DNA of 64,000 nt from Muscardinus avellanarius (GCA_963383645.1 OY726571.1:77420860-77484859), one strand, 5' to 3'. Positions 11,346 to 21,581 are shown, counted from the first letter of the stretch. Numbers and translations are program-made. The notes: a model not told the origin generated them from the letters alone.

Positions 11346-11466
11346 CATTTGTTACAAAAAAGTTCTCACATGCACATAAGCAGAGAAAATATTTTAATAA
11401 ACCCCTAAACTAATCAACAAATTCAGTCATTAAGATGACCATTTTTCAATGTTTTTGATGAAGAGT

Positions 11467-11682
11467 TTTTTTTTCTTTGCAGTTCCAGGGGTTGAGTCTA
11501 GAGGCATTTGACCTCCGAGCTATACCCCCAACCCTATTTTTTATTCTTTATTTTGAAACGAGGTCTCACTAAGTTGTGGAGTGTCTCACTAAGTAGCTGA
11601 GGCTGGCCGCAAACCTGTGGTTCTCCTGCCTCAGCCTTCCAAGTGCTGGGATTACATGCATGTGCTACCATGCCTGGCTGGC
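11467..11682 (-). repeat. B1-dID SINE, older type
   Basis: Complete antisense copy ending 'accatgcctggct'. The short flank 'gctgaagaat' partly repeats 'gatgaagagt' on the left, a possible target duplication. Confidence 0.9.
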
Positions 11683-11875
11683 TGAAGAATTTTAAAGCAA
11701 TTCTAGATAACATGTCATTAGTCCCTTGTGTCCTTCTGCATGTAGCTCTTAAAATTATGGACATTTTAGAAGATAGATTAAATATCTGAATTTTGTTTTA
11801 AATTAAAGAGAAAAAAAAAACAATTGGCACTGAGATTTGGAATCTGTGCTTTTATTAGAAAATTAGTTGCTTCAA

Positions 11876-12067
11876 GCCAGATGTAGTGGGGCATGCCTGT
11901 AATCTCGGTATTTGGGAGGCTAAGATAGGATCTCAGGTTTGAGGCCAGCCTAAGAAATATATTGAGGTCCCTCAGCAGCCCTTAGAAAATAGAAAATACA
12001 GTAGGGTGAGGATATAGCTCAGAGGTAGAATGCCCCTGGATTCAACCTCTATAACAACAACAAAAAA
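11876..12067 (+). repeat. B1-dID SINE, older type
   Basis: Diverged sense copy ('gatgtagtggggcatgcctg'). The tRNA-like half reads 'gaggatatagctcagaggta ... ggattcaacctc', with a CAA-rich tail. Confidence 0.88.
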
Positions 12068-12714
12068 ATAGTTGTTTCAGAGGGTGTTATCAAATTATCC
12101 CTTTAATTGCTTACTGTTAACGTCATCAAGAAGTGTCTCCCCTGTATATGTTTTTAAGGTAGACCTGCCTCAGTTTAGCACGGCATTGGGACATTTGGTT
12201 AGTGTAGAGGTGTCCAGGTGAGCAATCTGTGTGTTAGTCAGTGGATTATAAAGTTGTAAGTGGTAAGAATAGTAAGCATAGATGGAAACTGAGGAATAAT
12301 ATAAAACCAGTTCAAAATGTAGGTTTACCTGTTGAGAGTGTATAGAAGGCTTACAGTAGAAATGGATAACATTTTGATGAAACTTATGATGGCTTGCTTG
12401 AGAATTAAGGTGTCAGGACATGTCCTAATTGAGCCTAGGATTAAACCAGTAACCTCGAGCTCAATTTTAGTTTTATCAGCTTCATATGAGAAAATAGACT
12501 TCTAGGACTTCAAATGTTTTCTATAACTGCATTTTTTTATGGATTACACTTGTAAATTAGGTTCCAGGGTCCAATATTTTCTTTCACTTTAGTGTACTTA
12601 CAACTTAGCTACGGTCACAGGGAGATTGTTATTGATAATTCAGACAGACTGTCAGATTTGTATGCCAAAGGCAGCTTCAGAAAGTTAAAACATGGCTCAC
12701 ATTCTCTTCATCTA
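12068..12714. other. intronic sequence, nothing recognised
   Basis: AT-rich DNA immediately upstream of the interrupted L1M end. Confidence 0.45.
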
Positions 12715-12766
12715 GAAGACTCCTTCGAGGTTGCAATTAGATAGGAGGATTAAGATCTGTTGTACA
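12715..12766 (+). repeat. L1M 3' end, left part (interrupted by HAL1-like copy 1)
   Basis: 'ataggaggattaagatctg' matches the late 3'UTR of old L1 elements. Its continuation appears on the other side of the HAL1-like element, so one old L1 tail has been split by it. Confidence 0.6.
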
Positions 12767-12780
12767 GAGGACTTCCGGGA

Positions 12781-12790
12781 AGATGGTGAC
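12781..12790 (+). promoter_or_regulatory. YY1-like motif at L1 5' end (decayed)
   Basis: AGATGGTGAC near the element start sits where L1 5'UTRs carry a YY1 site. Copy 2 has the intact form AGATGGCGAC, so this copy probably lost a CpG (C to T). Confidence 0.55.
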
Positions 12791-12797
12791 CCAGAAA

Positions 12798-12819
12798 AGC
12801 GGGGCTTAAGAGCCCCGCT
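12798..12819 (+). other. 5'UTR hairpin of the HAL1-like element
   Basis: AGCGGGGCT, loop TAAG, AGCCCCGCT: a perfect 9-bp GC-rich stem about 30 nt from the RNA 5' end. It is identical in copy 2. Confidence 0.85.
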
Positions 12820-12957
12820 AACAACCAATCTCCATTACCACAAAAGCAGCGCCTTTCATAGCCAGAAAACACCATCACCAGAGAAACAAAAAAATCACCA
12901 GGCTCCAGAGAGAAAGCAGACTGAGAACAGAGCTCAGAGCCACAGAGGAGATAACCG

Positions 12958-13232
12958 GCCTCACGCCCGAGGACGCAGCAGCAGTGCCATACTGCCGGCG
13001 GGAGCGGCGAATTCACCAGGCGGCTACAGCAAGCCGAGGTGAGTCGCTGCGGAACGGCCAGGCGGGATTTTTCAGCGCAGAGAACATCTAAAGCTCCCAG
13101 TGGCTGAGCTCAGCACACGCTGCAGGGATTCAGAGTGGAAATCAAAACCAAGAAAAAAATAAGCCAGCCTCACGGCCGAGGGCGTAGCAGCGGCACCATA
13201 TTGCCACCGGCGGCAGCAGCAGCGAATTCACC
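12958..13232 (+). repeat. internally repeated 5'UTR module (copy 1)
   Basis: Two related blocks, 12958-13018 and 13167-13232, both run from 'gcctcacg' through a GCAGC-rich part and 'ccata.tgcc' to 'gcgaattcacc'. Their starts are 209 bp apart. This resembles a diverged tandem promoter monomer. Confidence 0.65.
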
Positions 13233-13572
13233 GAGTCCAATACAGCTGCTACATCTGCGAACTCAAGAACAGTGAGTCAAATTGCGGGCCACAGAGGAGA
13301 AATCCCAGTACTGTACTCCCTGGCACTTGACCCAGTGGGGGAGAGGCGGTGGCAGAGATATCACACCATAGGAGAACGTGCAACCTGGCACCCCCCATAG
13401 TTTAAAGCAGCCTCTATCGACTCCCTGGGTCGGAGACTCTGTGATACAACCCAGTAAAGGAGTAGTGGGGTCTGAGATATTACAGTCTCAAGATCCAGAG
13501 CACCTTAAGTGAAGTCATAGTGTCATAGTGACCCAAGGGAAGTACCCAAAGAAGGCACAAACTTCCGAAATC

Positions 13573-14490
13573 ATGGGAAAGAGGAATAACACTGGAGCAA
13601 TGAATGCCCACAACCCCACAACATCAGAACCCGATAAAACAGAAATTCAGAGATTTCTAGAAGATCAAATCAGGAAAATAACTGTAGAAATAATAGAGGT
13701 GCTTCAAAAAGAACTCAGAGAGAGCCAAAAAGAGATAAAGGATGCAATTAATGAAGTAAAGGCCTCAATTCAAAGCACAAACAACCGATTAGACCACATG
13801 GAGAACAAAATCTCGCTCTTAGAAGATGATCATTCCAAAAATGAACGCATAGTTTCTAATCTAGGAAAAAATATCCGACAGCAGGAATCTGATATTGAAG
13901 AAATATGGGCCCATTTTAAGAGAGCTAACCTAAGAATCATTGGAATAGAGGAGGGAAAAGAAAGTGAAACCAAAGGGATCAACAATCTCTTCAAGGAAGT
14001 AATAGCAGAAAATTTTCCAAACATAGAGCAAGAGGTTGATACACAGGTCCAGGAAACTTATAGAACTCCCTTTAGACAGGATCGGAGAAGAGGATCCCCA
14101 CGCCACATAATTGTCAAAATGACCAATGTGGAAGCCAAGCAGAGAATCTGAATGGCAACAAAAACAAAGGGCCAAGTGACATTCAGAGGCAAACCAATTA
14201 GAATCACTCCAGACTTCCCAAACCAAGTCATGAGAGCCAGAAGGGCTTGGAGTAACATATTCCAAACTCTGAAAGAAAACAACTTCCAGCCAAAAATCTC
14301 CTACCCAGCAAAACTTTCTGTCAAATTAGATGGAGAAATAAGAAGCTTCCATGACAAACAGAAACTGAAGGAATTTATGTTTTCAAAACCAGCACTAGAG
14401 AAAATACTCAAAGAGATTAACTACAAAGAAGAAATAGGTAACACACACCAGAACCAGAGAAACAAGAGGTTCCATCCAACAGACAACTAA
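13573..14490 (+). pseudogene. L1 ORF1 of HAL1-like copy 1, one internal stop
   Basis: Encodes an L1 ORF1p-type RNA-binding chaperone that coats element RNA in the cytoplasm. The first ATG in frame gives MGKRNN, the same beginning style as mammalian ORF1p; the frame upstream is open back to a GTG but lacks an ATG. A coiled coil (residues ~28-115), an RRM (~118-185, starting NLRIIGIEEG and ending PRHIIVKM) and a C-terminal domain (FRGKPIRITPDF, NFQPKISYPAKLS) follow in the usual order. A single TTA-to-TGA change at 14149-14151 stops the frame after residue 192, between RRM and CTD. The next codon is changed AAG to ATG, then the frame continues openly to 14490. About 7 residue differences from copy 2 occur over the first 207 aligned codons. 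The C-terminal tail differs because copy 2 has one extra A near its end. Confidence 0.9.
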
Positions 14491-14667
14491 GATTGGTTAT
14501 CTGTGGAGATTCATTATTTATGTTAGTCTTTTACCTATCTCTAAAGGGTATTGTTTGCCTTTATTGTTGTCAATTTTTAGGATTTCTAGTTGGAATATTA
14601 ATATACCTTCAGATATAGCATTTGGAAATATTTTATCCCATTCTATTAGTAACTGTTAACTCTGTTT

Positions 14668-14678
14668 ACATTGTCTTT
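14668..14678 (+). repeat. target-site duplication (left) of nested L1
   Basis: ACATTGTCTTT, repeated at 15134-15144. The uninterrupted version is present once in copy 2. Confidence 0.9.
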
Positions 14679-15133
14679 TTTTTTTTTTTTATTGGTGCAT
14701 TATATTCATACAACTTATTGGGGTAAAAAACTTGTGTGTATAAACATGTACTCATCGCTGATTTAACCCCTACCCAAATACCACCCCATTCCCTCCCCGT
14801 CCCTCCCTTCCCTGCTTGGCTTAGTGATTGACTTCGATATGTTTAAGTACATTGTGTGCTTTAGAGATTTTTCTCTTCCCCCTCCTTTCTCCTCCTTTAG
14901 GTTATCTTGTTTGCTCCTCTTTTCTCCCTAACTCTCACATATTAGGGAAAGCATCTGATTTCTTATTTTTTGTGACTGACTAATCTCACTTAGCATAATG
15001 TCCTCCAGTTCCAACCATTTCCCTGGAAATGACGTAATTGAGTTTTTTTTGATGGCTGAGTAAAATTCCATTGTGTACATATCCCACAGTTTTGTAATCC
15101 ATTCATCTGTTGATGGACATCTTGGCTGCTTCT
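14679..15133 (-). mobile_element. 5'-truncated L1 insertion nested in copy 1
   Basis: A T-run at the left is the reversed A-tail. Next comes antisense L1 3'UTR ('attggtgcattatattcat') with a C-rich tract, then the end of ORF2 ('taatccattcatctgttgat'). Copy 2 lacks this piece exactly at the duplicated 11-bp site, which proves a later insertion. Length 455 bp. Confidence 0.92.
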
Positions 15134-15153
15134 ACATTGTCTTTGGATATACA

Positions 15154-15174
15154 ATATATATATATATATATATA
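15154..15174. repeat. (TA)n microsatellite
   Basis: Expanded TA run within the HAL1-like element. Copy 2 has a shorter version at the equivalent place. Confidence 0.9.
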
Positions 15175-15184
15175 TTTTTTTTTT

Positions 15185-15670
15185 TTTTAGGGAGTTTGTA
15201 TACATTTCTGTTGCCTGTGCCACTGAAATCATATCCAAGAAATCACTGCCAATTTCAATGTTGTGAGGTTTTATGACCCAGATTTTCTCCTAAAAGTTTA
15301 TAGTCTTAAGATTTATATTTAGGTCTTGTATCTATTTTGAGTTAATATTTGTATATGGGATTAGGTAAGGGTCCAATTTTATTCTTTTCCATGTAATTAT
15401 TATTTTTCAACAATATTTAGTTAAAAGATTATTATTTCCACCACCAAATGTTCGTGGAAACCTTGTCAAAAATAACTTGACAATATAGGGAAGAATTTAG
15501 CTCTAGGCTTGTATTAACTTCAGTGGTTTATATATCTGCCTTTAGAACAGTACTATACTGTTTCAATTATTGTAGCTTTATATGGTTTGAAATCAGAAAA
15601 TATATATCTTCTAGCTTTGTTCTTTTTCAAGATCGTTTTGGGTATCTAGAGTCCATATTCCATATTAGGA
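15185..15670 (-). repeat. inverted L1 ORF2 segment inside HAL1-like copy 1
   Basis: Read on the minus strand this is L1 ORF2 3' coding sequence. On the plus strand the antisense landmarks 'gacccagattttctcctaaaa', 'tctattttgagttaat' and 'ttattgtagctttatatggtt' appear. It is opposed to the ORF1 and the tail of the same element and is equally opposed in copy 2. Confidence 0.8.
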
Positions 15671-15889
15671 TAGATTTTTTTCTGAAAAATAAATATATAA
15701 ATATATGATAGTTTCACCTAAAAAAATAGAAAAAAAAATATTCTCTGGTAAGAAAGAAAGTAAAAAGAAACATTGAAATGTTATCTTTAAGTCATCAAAA
15801 GCTTGGTATCAGACAAATGAAACTGTTATGTGAGATTATCATTTTTAATTTTGGATAAATTGCTATAATACTAGATGTCAACCAAGCAT

Positions 15890-15934
15890 GGGAGGGAGGG
15901 ATGGGGAGAGAATGGGGTGGGGATCGGGTGGGGG
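15890..15934 (+). other. G-quadruplex-prone tract in L1 3'UTR
   Basis: Eight runs of three to five G separated mostly by 1-3 nt, with one 7-nt gap. Guanine-rich 3'UTR tracts are a known L1 feature. Confidence 0.8.
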
Positions 15935-16029
15935 CTGACTGGGCAATGTGTGCATGTATGTCTACAAAAGTTTGTATTCCACTATGATGTATGAATACAG
16001 TGCACCAATAAAAAAAAAAAGAAAAAAAA

Positions 16030-16235
16030 AAGATCTGTTGTACAACACAGTGGCTATAGTTAACCATTGTTGAAAAAGTTGAAAGAATTTGTGTTCTTAC
16101 CCCAAGAAATGATACTTATGGGAATGATACTATATATGCCAGTTAGCTATATGTAGTCATTGTGCAGTGTTGACATACCATTACTTCAAAACATCATGTT
16201 GTACATGGTAAAAATACATTTTTTTCCCTGTCACT
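16030..16235 (+). repeat. L1M 3' end, right part
   Basis: 'agtggctatagttaaccattg', 'aacatcatgttgtacatggta' are late L1MA-type 3'UTR words and continue the fragment left of the HAL1-like insertion. Confidence 0.7.
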
Positions 16236-16470
16236 GAGAAACCATCTTTGTCAAATACCTACAAATTCATGAAGTATTCACCAAATACCTTGCAATATAA
16301 AATAGATTTCAATGATCATTTGCACTATTTATCAAGCTTGAGAGTCTCTTCTACACAAATTGATATCAAGTCTTTAAAGGGAACAATCGATCAGATTTTT
16401 CCAGTTTCAGTGTTCATATGTCTTGTTAAAATCAGTTGTAGTTTAGTGAATTTCATAGAGATTTAACTGA

Positions 16471-16691
16471 AGCTGGGCATAGTGTGCACGCTTACAATCC
16501 TAGTACTTGGGAGGCTGAGACAGGAGGATCGCAGGCTCATGGCAGCCTCAGTTACTTAGATACTCTGCAACTTAATGAGACCTTGTTTCAAAACAAAGAA
16601 TAAAAAGATAGGGCTGGGAGTGAACCTCGGAGGTAAAATGCCCCTGGGTTTGATCCCCCAGCACTGTCCCCCCCCAAAAAAAAAAAAAAAA
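16471..16691 (+). repeat. B1-dID SINE, older type
   Basis: Complete sense copy. A 12-bp duplication AGATTTAACTGA (16459-16470) recurs with one change as AGATTTGACTGA (16692-16703). C and A runs form the tail. Confidence 0.93.
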
Positions 16692-16767
16692 AGATTTGAC
16701 TGAGGATTTCCAGAATCTCACTATTTGATTTGATTGAATTAAACGTAAATTTTAATATTGTACTTCA

Positions 16768-16965
16768 AGCTGGGTGTGATGGTGAAGGTTTGTAATCTCA
16801 GTACTTGAAAGACCGAGGGAGGAAGATGGCAGGTTTGTGGCCAGCGTCAGCTACTTACCGAAGCCTTTTGCAACTCGGTGAGACCCTCTTTCAAAATATA
16901 GAATAAAAAACAGGGCTGGGGGTGCCGCTTGGAGGTAGAATGTCCCTGGGTATGAAAAAAAAATA
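16768..16965 (+). repeat. B1-dID SINE, older type
   Basis: Diverged sense copy ('gctgggtgtgatggtgaagg'), with tRNA-like half 'ggggtgccgcttggaggtag' missing its last bases before the A-run. Confidence 0.88.
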
Positions 16966-17528
16966 GCTTTTAAATATCTCTTTAATTCTCTTTGTTGAAT
17001 TGACTTGGAAAGGTTACAGCAACAGATTCTCTTAATAAATGGTTTAATGTAAAGTTATTCACACATCTCTTCTTTGGCTTGAATAAACTGTTGGAATCTT
17101 CTTCTCTCCCTTTCATTTAGTCTAGGCAAATGAACTCGGTTTTTCCAAGTTTAGACAGAATTTCTCAGTTTTCTTCTGGTAGGTTCTCGGCTCTATTACT
17201 AGTTCATATGTGTTAGCTAAATGAATAAAACAAAGTTTAGGCTGAAAATCTTATTTTCCATCTATCTAAAAGCATGGCTTGTATTTGAGGGAAAAAAGAA
17301 AACCTCTCCATCTTTTGGAGGGAAATGCTGGAATTGTAGGAGCAGGCCGTGTGTATTTAACAAGGGAGTTTGCAAATGTTCTTTTTTTAAATTATAAATT
17401 AACATCCTTTTCTATCTACTGAATTTAGAATTATTAAAATGTTTTTCTTGATCTTAGTTCTAAAGGATTTAAATTATGATGCCATTTGTTAAGTCTTCAT
17501 ACGGTGCTTGGTCTCCGAGTAGCAATTG
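16966..17528. other. intronic sequence, nothing recognised
   Basis: Unique-looking AT-rich DNA. Confidence 0.45.
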
Positions 17529-17537
17529 TCATCTTTA

Positions 17538-17755
17538 TTTTTATTTATTTATTTTTTTGTAGTACTGAGGATTGAACCCAGGGGCATTCTACCTCTGAGC
17601 TTATACCCCTAGCCTTTATTTATTTTTTTTTATTTTGAAACAGGGTCTCACTAGGTTGCAGAGGGCCTCATAAAGTTGCTGAGGCTAATTGCGAACCTGT
17701 GATCTTCCTATGCCAGACTCCCAAGTACTGGGATTATAAACATGTGCCAGGCTCA
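17538..17755 (-). repeat. B1-dID SINE, older type
   Basis: Antisense copy with 'gtactgaggattgaacccag'. Flanked by TCATCTTTA at 17529-17537 and again from 17756. Confidence 0.92.
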
Positions 17756-17764
17756 TCATCTTTA

Positions 17765-17830
17765 ATCTTGACAACAAATCTACAAAATAAATATTCCTGC
17801 AAAATGGATGAGAAACTGAGGCTCCAGATT
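17765..17830 (-). repeat. possible MIR fragment
   Basis: 'gcaaaatggatgagaaactgaggctc' is MIR-like, but only this core survives. Confidence 0.35.
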
Positions 17831-18039
17831 TATCCCATATTTGGATAAATGCCTTTAACCAGGACGTGGTGGTGTAGAGATTTGAAGCTACACTTCTGAA
17901 CACAATATTCTTTCTTTTCAACATCCCAATGTTATCTGCCGAATTCATGAAAGCCAAGAAAACGAGTATACATATTTACTGTCTATAAAGGGAGGGAACT
18001 TTAGACTTCATAATGGAGGAATTTTTCCTGTTACCTACT

Positions 18040-19260
18040 TTTCAAACAATCTTAGACCTAAAGAAAAACTGAGCAGATACTGTGGTACCTTTCTTTTTGT
18101 GTCCCCCACCCCCGTTTCTATTAATTCCTTGCAGTAGTTTGGTGTACTTGTTATTTATAATGAATCGCTACAGGTATATTATTATTAACTAAAGCATATA
18201 GTTTATTCATATAAATTCTTTTGTCCTTAACTGATGTCCCCTTTCTGTTCCAGGGCTCCATCCAAGCTACCGTGTAGCATTTATCTGTCAGGTCTCCTTA
18301 GGCTCTTCTTCTGTGACAGTTTCTCAGACTGTCTTTGTTATTGATGACCGTGACCTTCTTTAGGAGTACTAGTTTTTCTGTATATTGCAGGATGTGCCTC
18401 TATTGGAATTTGTGTAATGTTTTTCTCATGATTGCACTGGGTTTGTGGGTTATGTGGAGGAAGACCACACAAGTAAAGTACCATTTTCATCTCATATTAT
18501 GGGTGTACCTGTCAACTTGATTTATGACTGTTGATGTTAACCTTAAATCTGGGTGAAGCAGTGTTTATCAGGTTTTTCCACTATGAAGTTAGCCCTCCCC
18601 CCTTACACACTGGGCTACTCGAAGGAAGGCACTGTGTACACCCATGCTTACGGGGCTGGGAGCTATGCTCTTCCTTGGAGTAGAGTATCGACACGATTCA
18701 TTTGAAATTCTTTGCATAGGAGATTTGTGTCTGCTCCTGCATGTACTCATTTTTCAGTCATTTATTTATGCCACTAAAGACGCACACTTACTTTATACTT
18801 TGGATTATAATCCAGCATTATTTTATACTTAATTGCTCTAGTTTTGGCGACTTGGCCATCTAGTTTTTTGCTGTCTTTCAGTTACTCCTAGGTCCCTTTG
18901 ACATTCCCCCAGCAGGTGTTGTTTCTGAGCACACTCTTTCTCTACCAGATGCTCTAGCCTTATCTCGGATGTTTCCTGCCCCGGTGCTAGAATTCGCCTC
19001 TCTCTAAGAAATCCTGGCTTCTTTTATTGGAGAATGGTATTAGAATCCAATGTCTGGGTGCTAGGCATACTTGTGACCAGGCTGCCATTTCTTTTAGACA
19101 CTTCATGATAGCAGAACAAGGAAATACATGTGTATATGCTAATCCAAATATATGTACATATAGGATCTCATGCTCATACACATATGGGTAAGTATTTCTA
19201 TATATGAAGTTAGACGTGAATTCTTGCTGATTTCTCCAACCCAAATTCATTACTTAAGTG
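18040..19260. repeat. L1M 3'UTR-like block
   Basis: Contains the landmarks 'tctgtgacagtttctcagac', 'gacttggccatctag ... gtccctttgacattccccca' and 'ggagaatggtattagaatccaatgtctggg', all typical of old L1M 3' untranslated DNA. The orientation is not certain. Confidence 0.65.
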
Positions 19261-19680
19261 TTTAAGTGATTTTCGTAAGGCTTGAAAAATGGACATGGCA
19301 GTTCTAACCTTAACATATCTTCCTCGGTTCTTTAGTCTTGGTTCCACATGTAGATGAACTGTGTTCGCTCCGTTGTATGACATAAGGACATTTCCATTAC
19401 ATAAATTTTATTCTTTCCTGGGTTATCTAGTTTATGCACGTCTTTTTTTTTTTTAACCCATCTCTTTCCTCCCCAAAACTGTTATTTTTAGTTTTTTTTT
19501 TTACTCTGCTTCCAGATGTCATTTTTCAAAAGTTGGTAGAGTTTGGGCCCCTTCGAAGCTAGAAAACTTTTGGTGGTGTTTTTATCTATTTTTTTTCTAA
19601 TTTTTTTGTTTGGTGGTTTAATTCATTGAGTTTTGAGAAAGATAGGTTCGGTGAGTCTGTATTTTACTTTTTTTCTTCTC
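19261..19680. other. intronic sequence, T-rich, nothing recognised
   Basis: Several T-runs but no family-specific words. Confidence 0.45.
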
Positions 19681-19872
19681 TTTTTGGTGTTACTGGGGAT
19701 TAAGCTAAGGGATGTTCTTCCTCTGAGCTACACTGCCAGCCCTATTTATTTTTCAGTTTGAAACAGCTGCTAAGGGCCTTGCTAAATTGCTGAGGCTGGT
19801 TTTAAGCTTGCCATCCTCCTTCCTCAGCTTCCCAAGCACCGGGGTTACGGGCGTGTGCCACCATTCCCAGCT
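19681..19872 (-). repeat. B1-dID SINE, older type
   Basis: Strongly diverged antisense copy ('ttactggggattaagctaag', 'tgagctacactgccagccct') ending 'accattcccagct'. Confidence 0.88.
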
Positions 19873-20419
19873 TACTTTTTAGTTTGAACAACACTTTTCT
19901 TTTTCCTCTAAAGCTCTTTCCACTCTTATCTTACTGGCTGACATTTACTATTTACATTTAAGTAGAATCTTGGTATCTGATTGTTACATTAGCTGTCATG
20001 GAGTACAGCTCATTTATAGATGGAGGAACTTAATTGGCTATTCTCTGTATTAGAAAATGATTCTCTAAAACTAACAATTCAAACAAAACGGAAACCATTT
20101 ATTTCCTTGTCTTGGCCAGGCTTTTTTTTCAATAAAATGTTTCTGTGCCTAGCATATTCAGTGTGATTCATTATATTGTTTCTGTATGGATTTTGGAGGG
20201 AAGAAAAATGTGTACTAAAGGTCTTTTGTTGGTTGGTAAGATGATGAAACATAAATCTTTGTATTTTCAGGGGAAAGCAAGCATAACTTCTCTTTAAACA
20301 GATTATTTTAGTCATATTTGGTCATTATACAAAGACCATACATTTTTTAGTAACAACAGCAAAAGAGTTTAAAGTTTGGGTAAAATAAATATCCTTATTT
20401 GAGAATAAGATTTTTGATT
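19873..20419. other. intronic sequence, nothing recognised
   Basis: No exon or repeat identified. Confidence 0.45.
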
Positions 20420-20631
20420 TTTTTTTTTTGAGGTACTGGTGCTGGAACCCAGGGGCATTCTACCTCCAAGCTATTCCTCCACCCCTATGTTTTAATATTT
20501 TTTATTTTGAAACAAGATCTCACCGAGTTGCAAAAGACCTCACTAAGTAGCTGAGGCTGACGCGAACTGCATTCCTCCTGTCTCAGCCTCCCAAATGCTG
20601 ATATTACAAGTGTGTGCCACCTTGCCCGGCT
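20420..20631 (-). repeat. B1-dID SINE, older type
   Basis: Full antisense copy with an intact linker of the 'cctcactaagtagctgaggc' kind, ending 'accttgcccggct'. Confidence 0.9.
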
Positions 20632-20834
20632 GAGAAGAATAATTTTTGAGAAATCTTAAGAAAATCAGTATGTAAATGAACTTTGTTAATTGAAGAAAGC
20701 ATGCTGATTAAGTTTATGCACCGATCCACTTGGGATATGGGAAATATATAATGGATATATAATGTAACGTACAAGCCTAGGCTTATTTTGTTGCACTTAA
20801 TTCAGTGATTAAAGGTATTAAATAGGATCCTTTC

Positions 20835-21005
20835 AGCCAGGCGTGGTGGTGCACGCTTGTAATCCCTGCGCTTGGGAGGCGGAGACAGGAGGATCGTGCA
20901 GGTTCAAAGCCAGCTACGCTGGCTTAAGAGACCCTGTTTCCAAGTAAAAATATAAAATAGGTCTGGGAGTATAGCCCGGAGGTAGAAGGGCTTCCAGGAA
21001 CTCCA
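20835..21005 (+). repeat. B1-dID SINE, young type B
   Basis: Sense copy with the minimal hairpin linker (stem AAGCCAGC/GCTGGCTT, loop TAC) and terminal 'gggcttccaggaactcc'. Its tail has turned into a CA array. Confidence 0.93.
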
Positions 21006-21066
21006 GACACACGTGCGCACACACACACACACACACACACATACACACACACACACACATACACAC
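21006..21066. repeat. (CA)n microsatellite at a SINE tail
   Basis: CA repeat with 'cgtgcg' and 'cat' interruptions, beginning at the last base of the type-B SINE. Confidence 0.93.
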
Positions 21067-21341
21067 ATCCTTTCTAATATGCTTCCCTAACTTGGTGGAA
21101 AGTGAAATTTCTATGTTGTGTTTAAATCCTGTTAAGATCTGATTACTGTAGTTTATAGAAGGGGGTAACGGTTTTAAAAATATTAGTATAACACAAGATA
21201 GTTGCTGTATATATTTTACAGAGTATATCAAGATAAAGAGGAAGATTTGTTGCATCTTAAACCATGGTGCCTGACATGAAGAAAAATAGCTCTATGTGAT
21301 AGCCCAATATTTTATTACTGGCCTGTTTTGATGTGCTACTC

Positions 21342-21565
21342 TTTTTTTTTTTTTTTTGTATGTGTGTGTGGTACTGGGGATGGAACCCAGGGACATTCTA
21401 CCTCTGAGCTGTACCCCCAGCCCTATTTTTTTAATTCTTTATTTTGAAGCAGGGTCTCTGAGTTGCAGAAGACCTCACTAAGTAGCTAAGGCTGGCTGCA
21501 AACCATGATCCTCCTCTCTCTGCCTGCTGAATGCTAGGATTACAAGCGTGCACCACCACGCTTGG
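21342..21565 (-). repeat. B1-dID SINE, older type
   Basis: Antisense copy whose tail carries 'gtatgtgtgtgtg'. Ends 'ccaccacgcttggct' immediately beside a younger SINE. Confidence 0.92.
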
Positions 21566-21581
21566 CTCTGGATGTGCTTTT

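Larger units (their letters stand above)
12767..16029 (+). mobile_element. HAL1-like non-autonomous L1 derivative, copy 1
   Basis: A composite L1-derived retrotransposon. In order it has a GC-rich 5'UTR (12767-13572), ORF1 (13573-14490), an unassigned block, an L1 ORF2 segment lying in inverted orientation (about 15185-15670), an L1 3'UTR with a G-rich tract and an A-rich tail. There is no ORF2 frame, as in half-L1 (HAL1) elements. A 15-bp target duplication AAGATCTGTTGTACA at 12752-12766 and 16030-16044 marks it as one insertion. It includes a later 455-bp L1 insertion; without that it is about 2.81 kb, matching copy 2. It lies in the same orientation as CDKAL1. It presumably needs L1 ORF2 protein in trans. 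Confidence 0.92.

Noticed and set aside
12731..13042. 103-codon plus-strand frame over the HAL1-like 5'UTR
   Set aside because: Begins in the flanking DNA before the target duplication, so it cannot belong to the element; copy 2 does not keep it.
13528..13572. Upstream GTG start for ORF1 (15 extra codons)
   Set aside because: Mammalian translation would use the ATG giving MGKRNN, which matches the beginning of known ORF1p.
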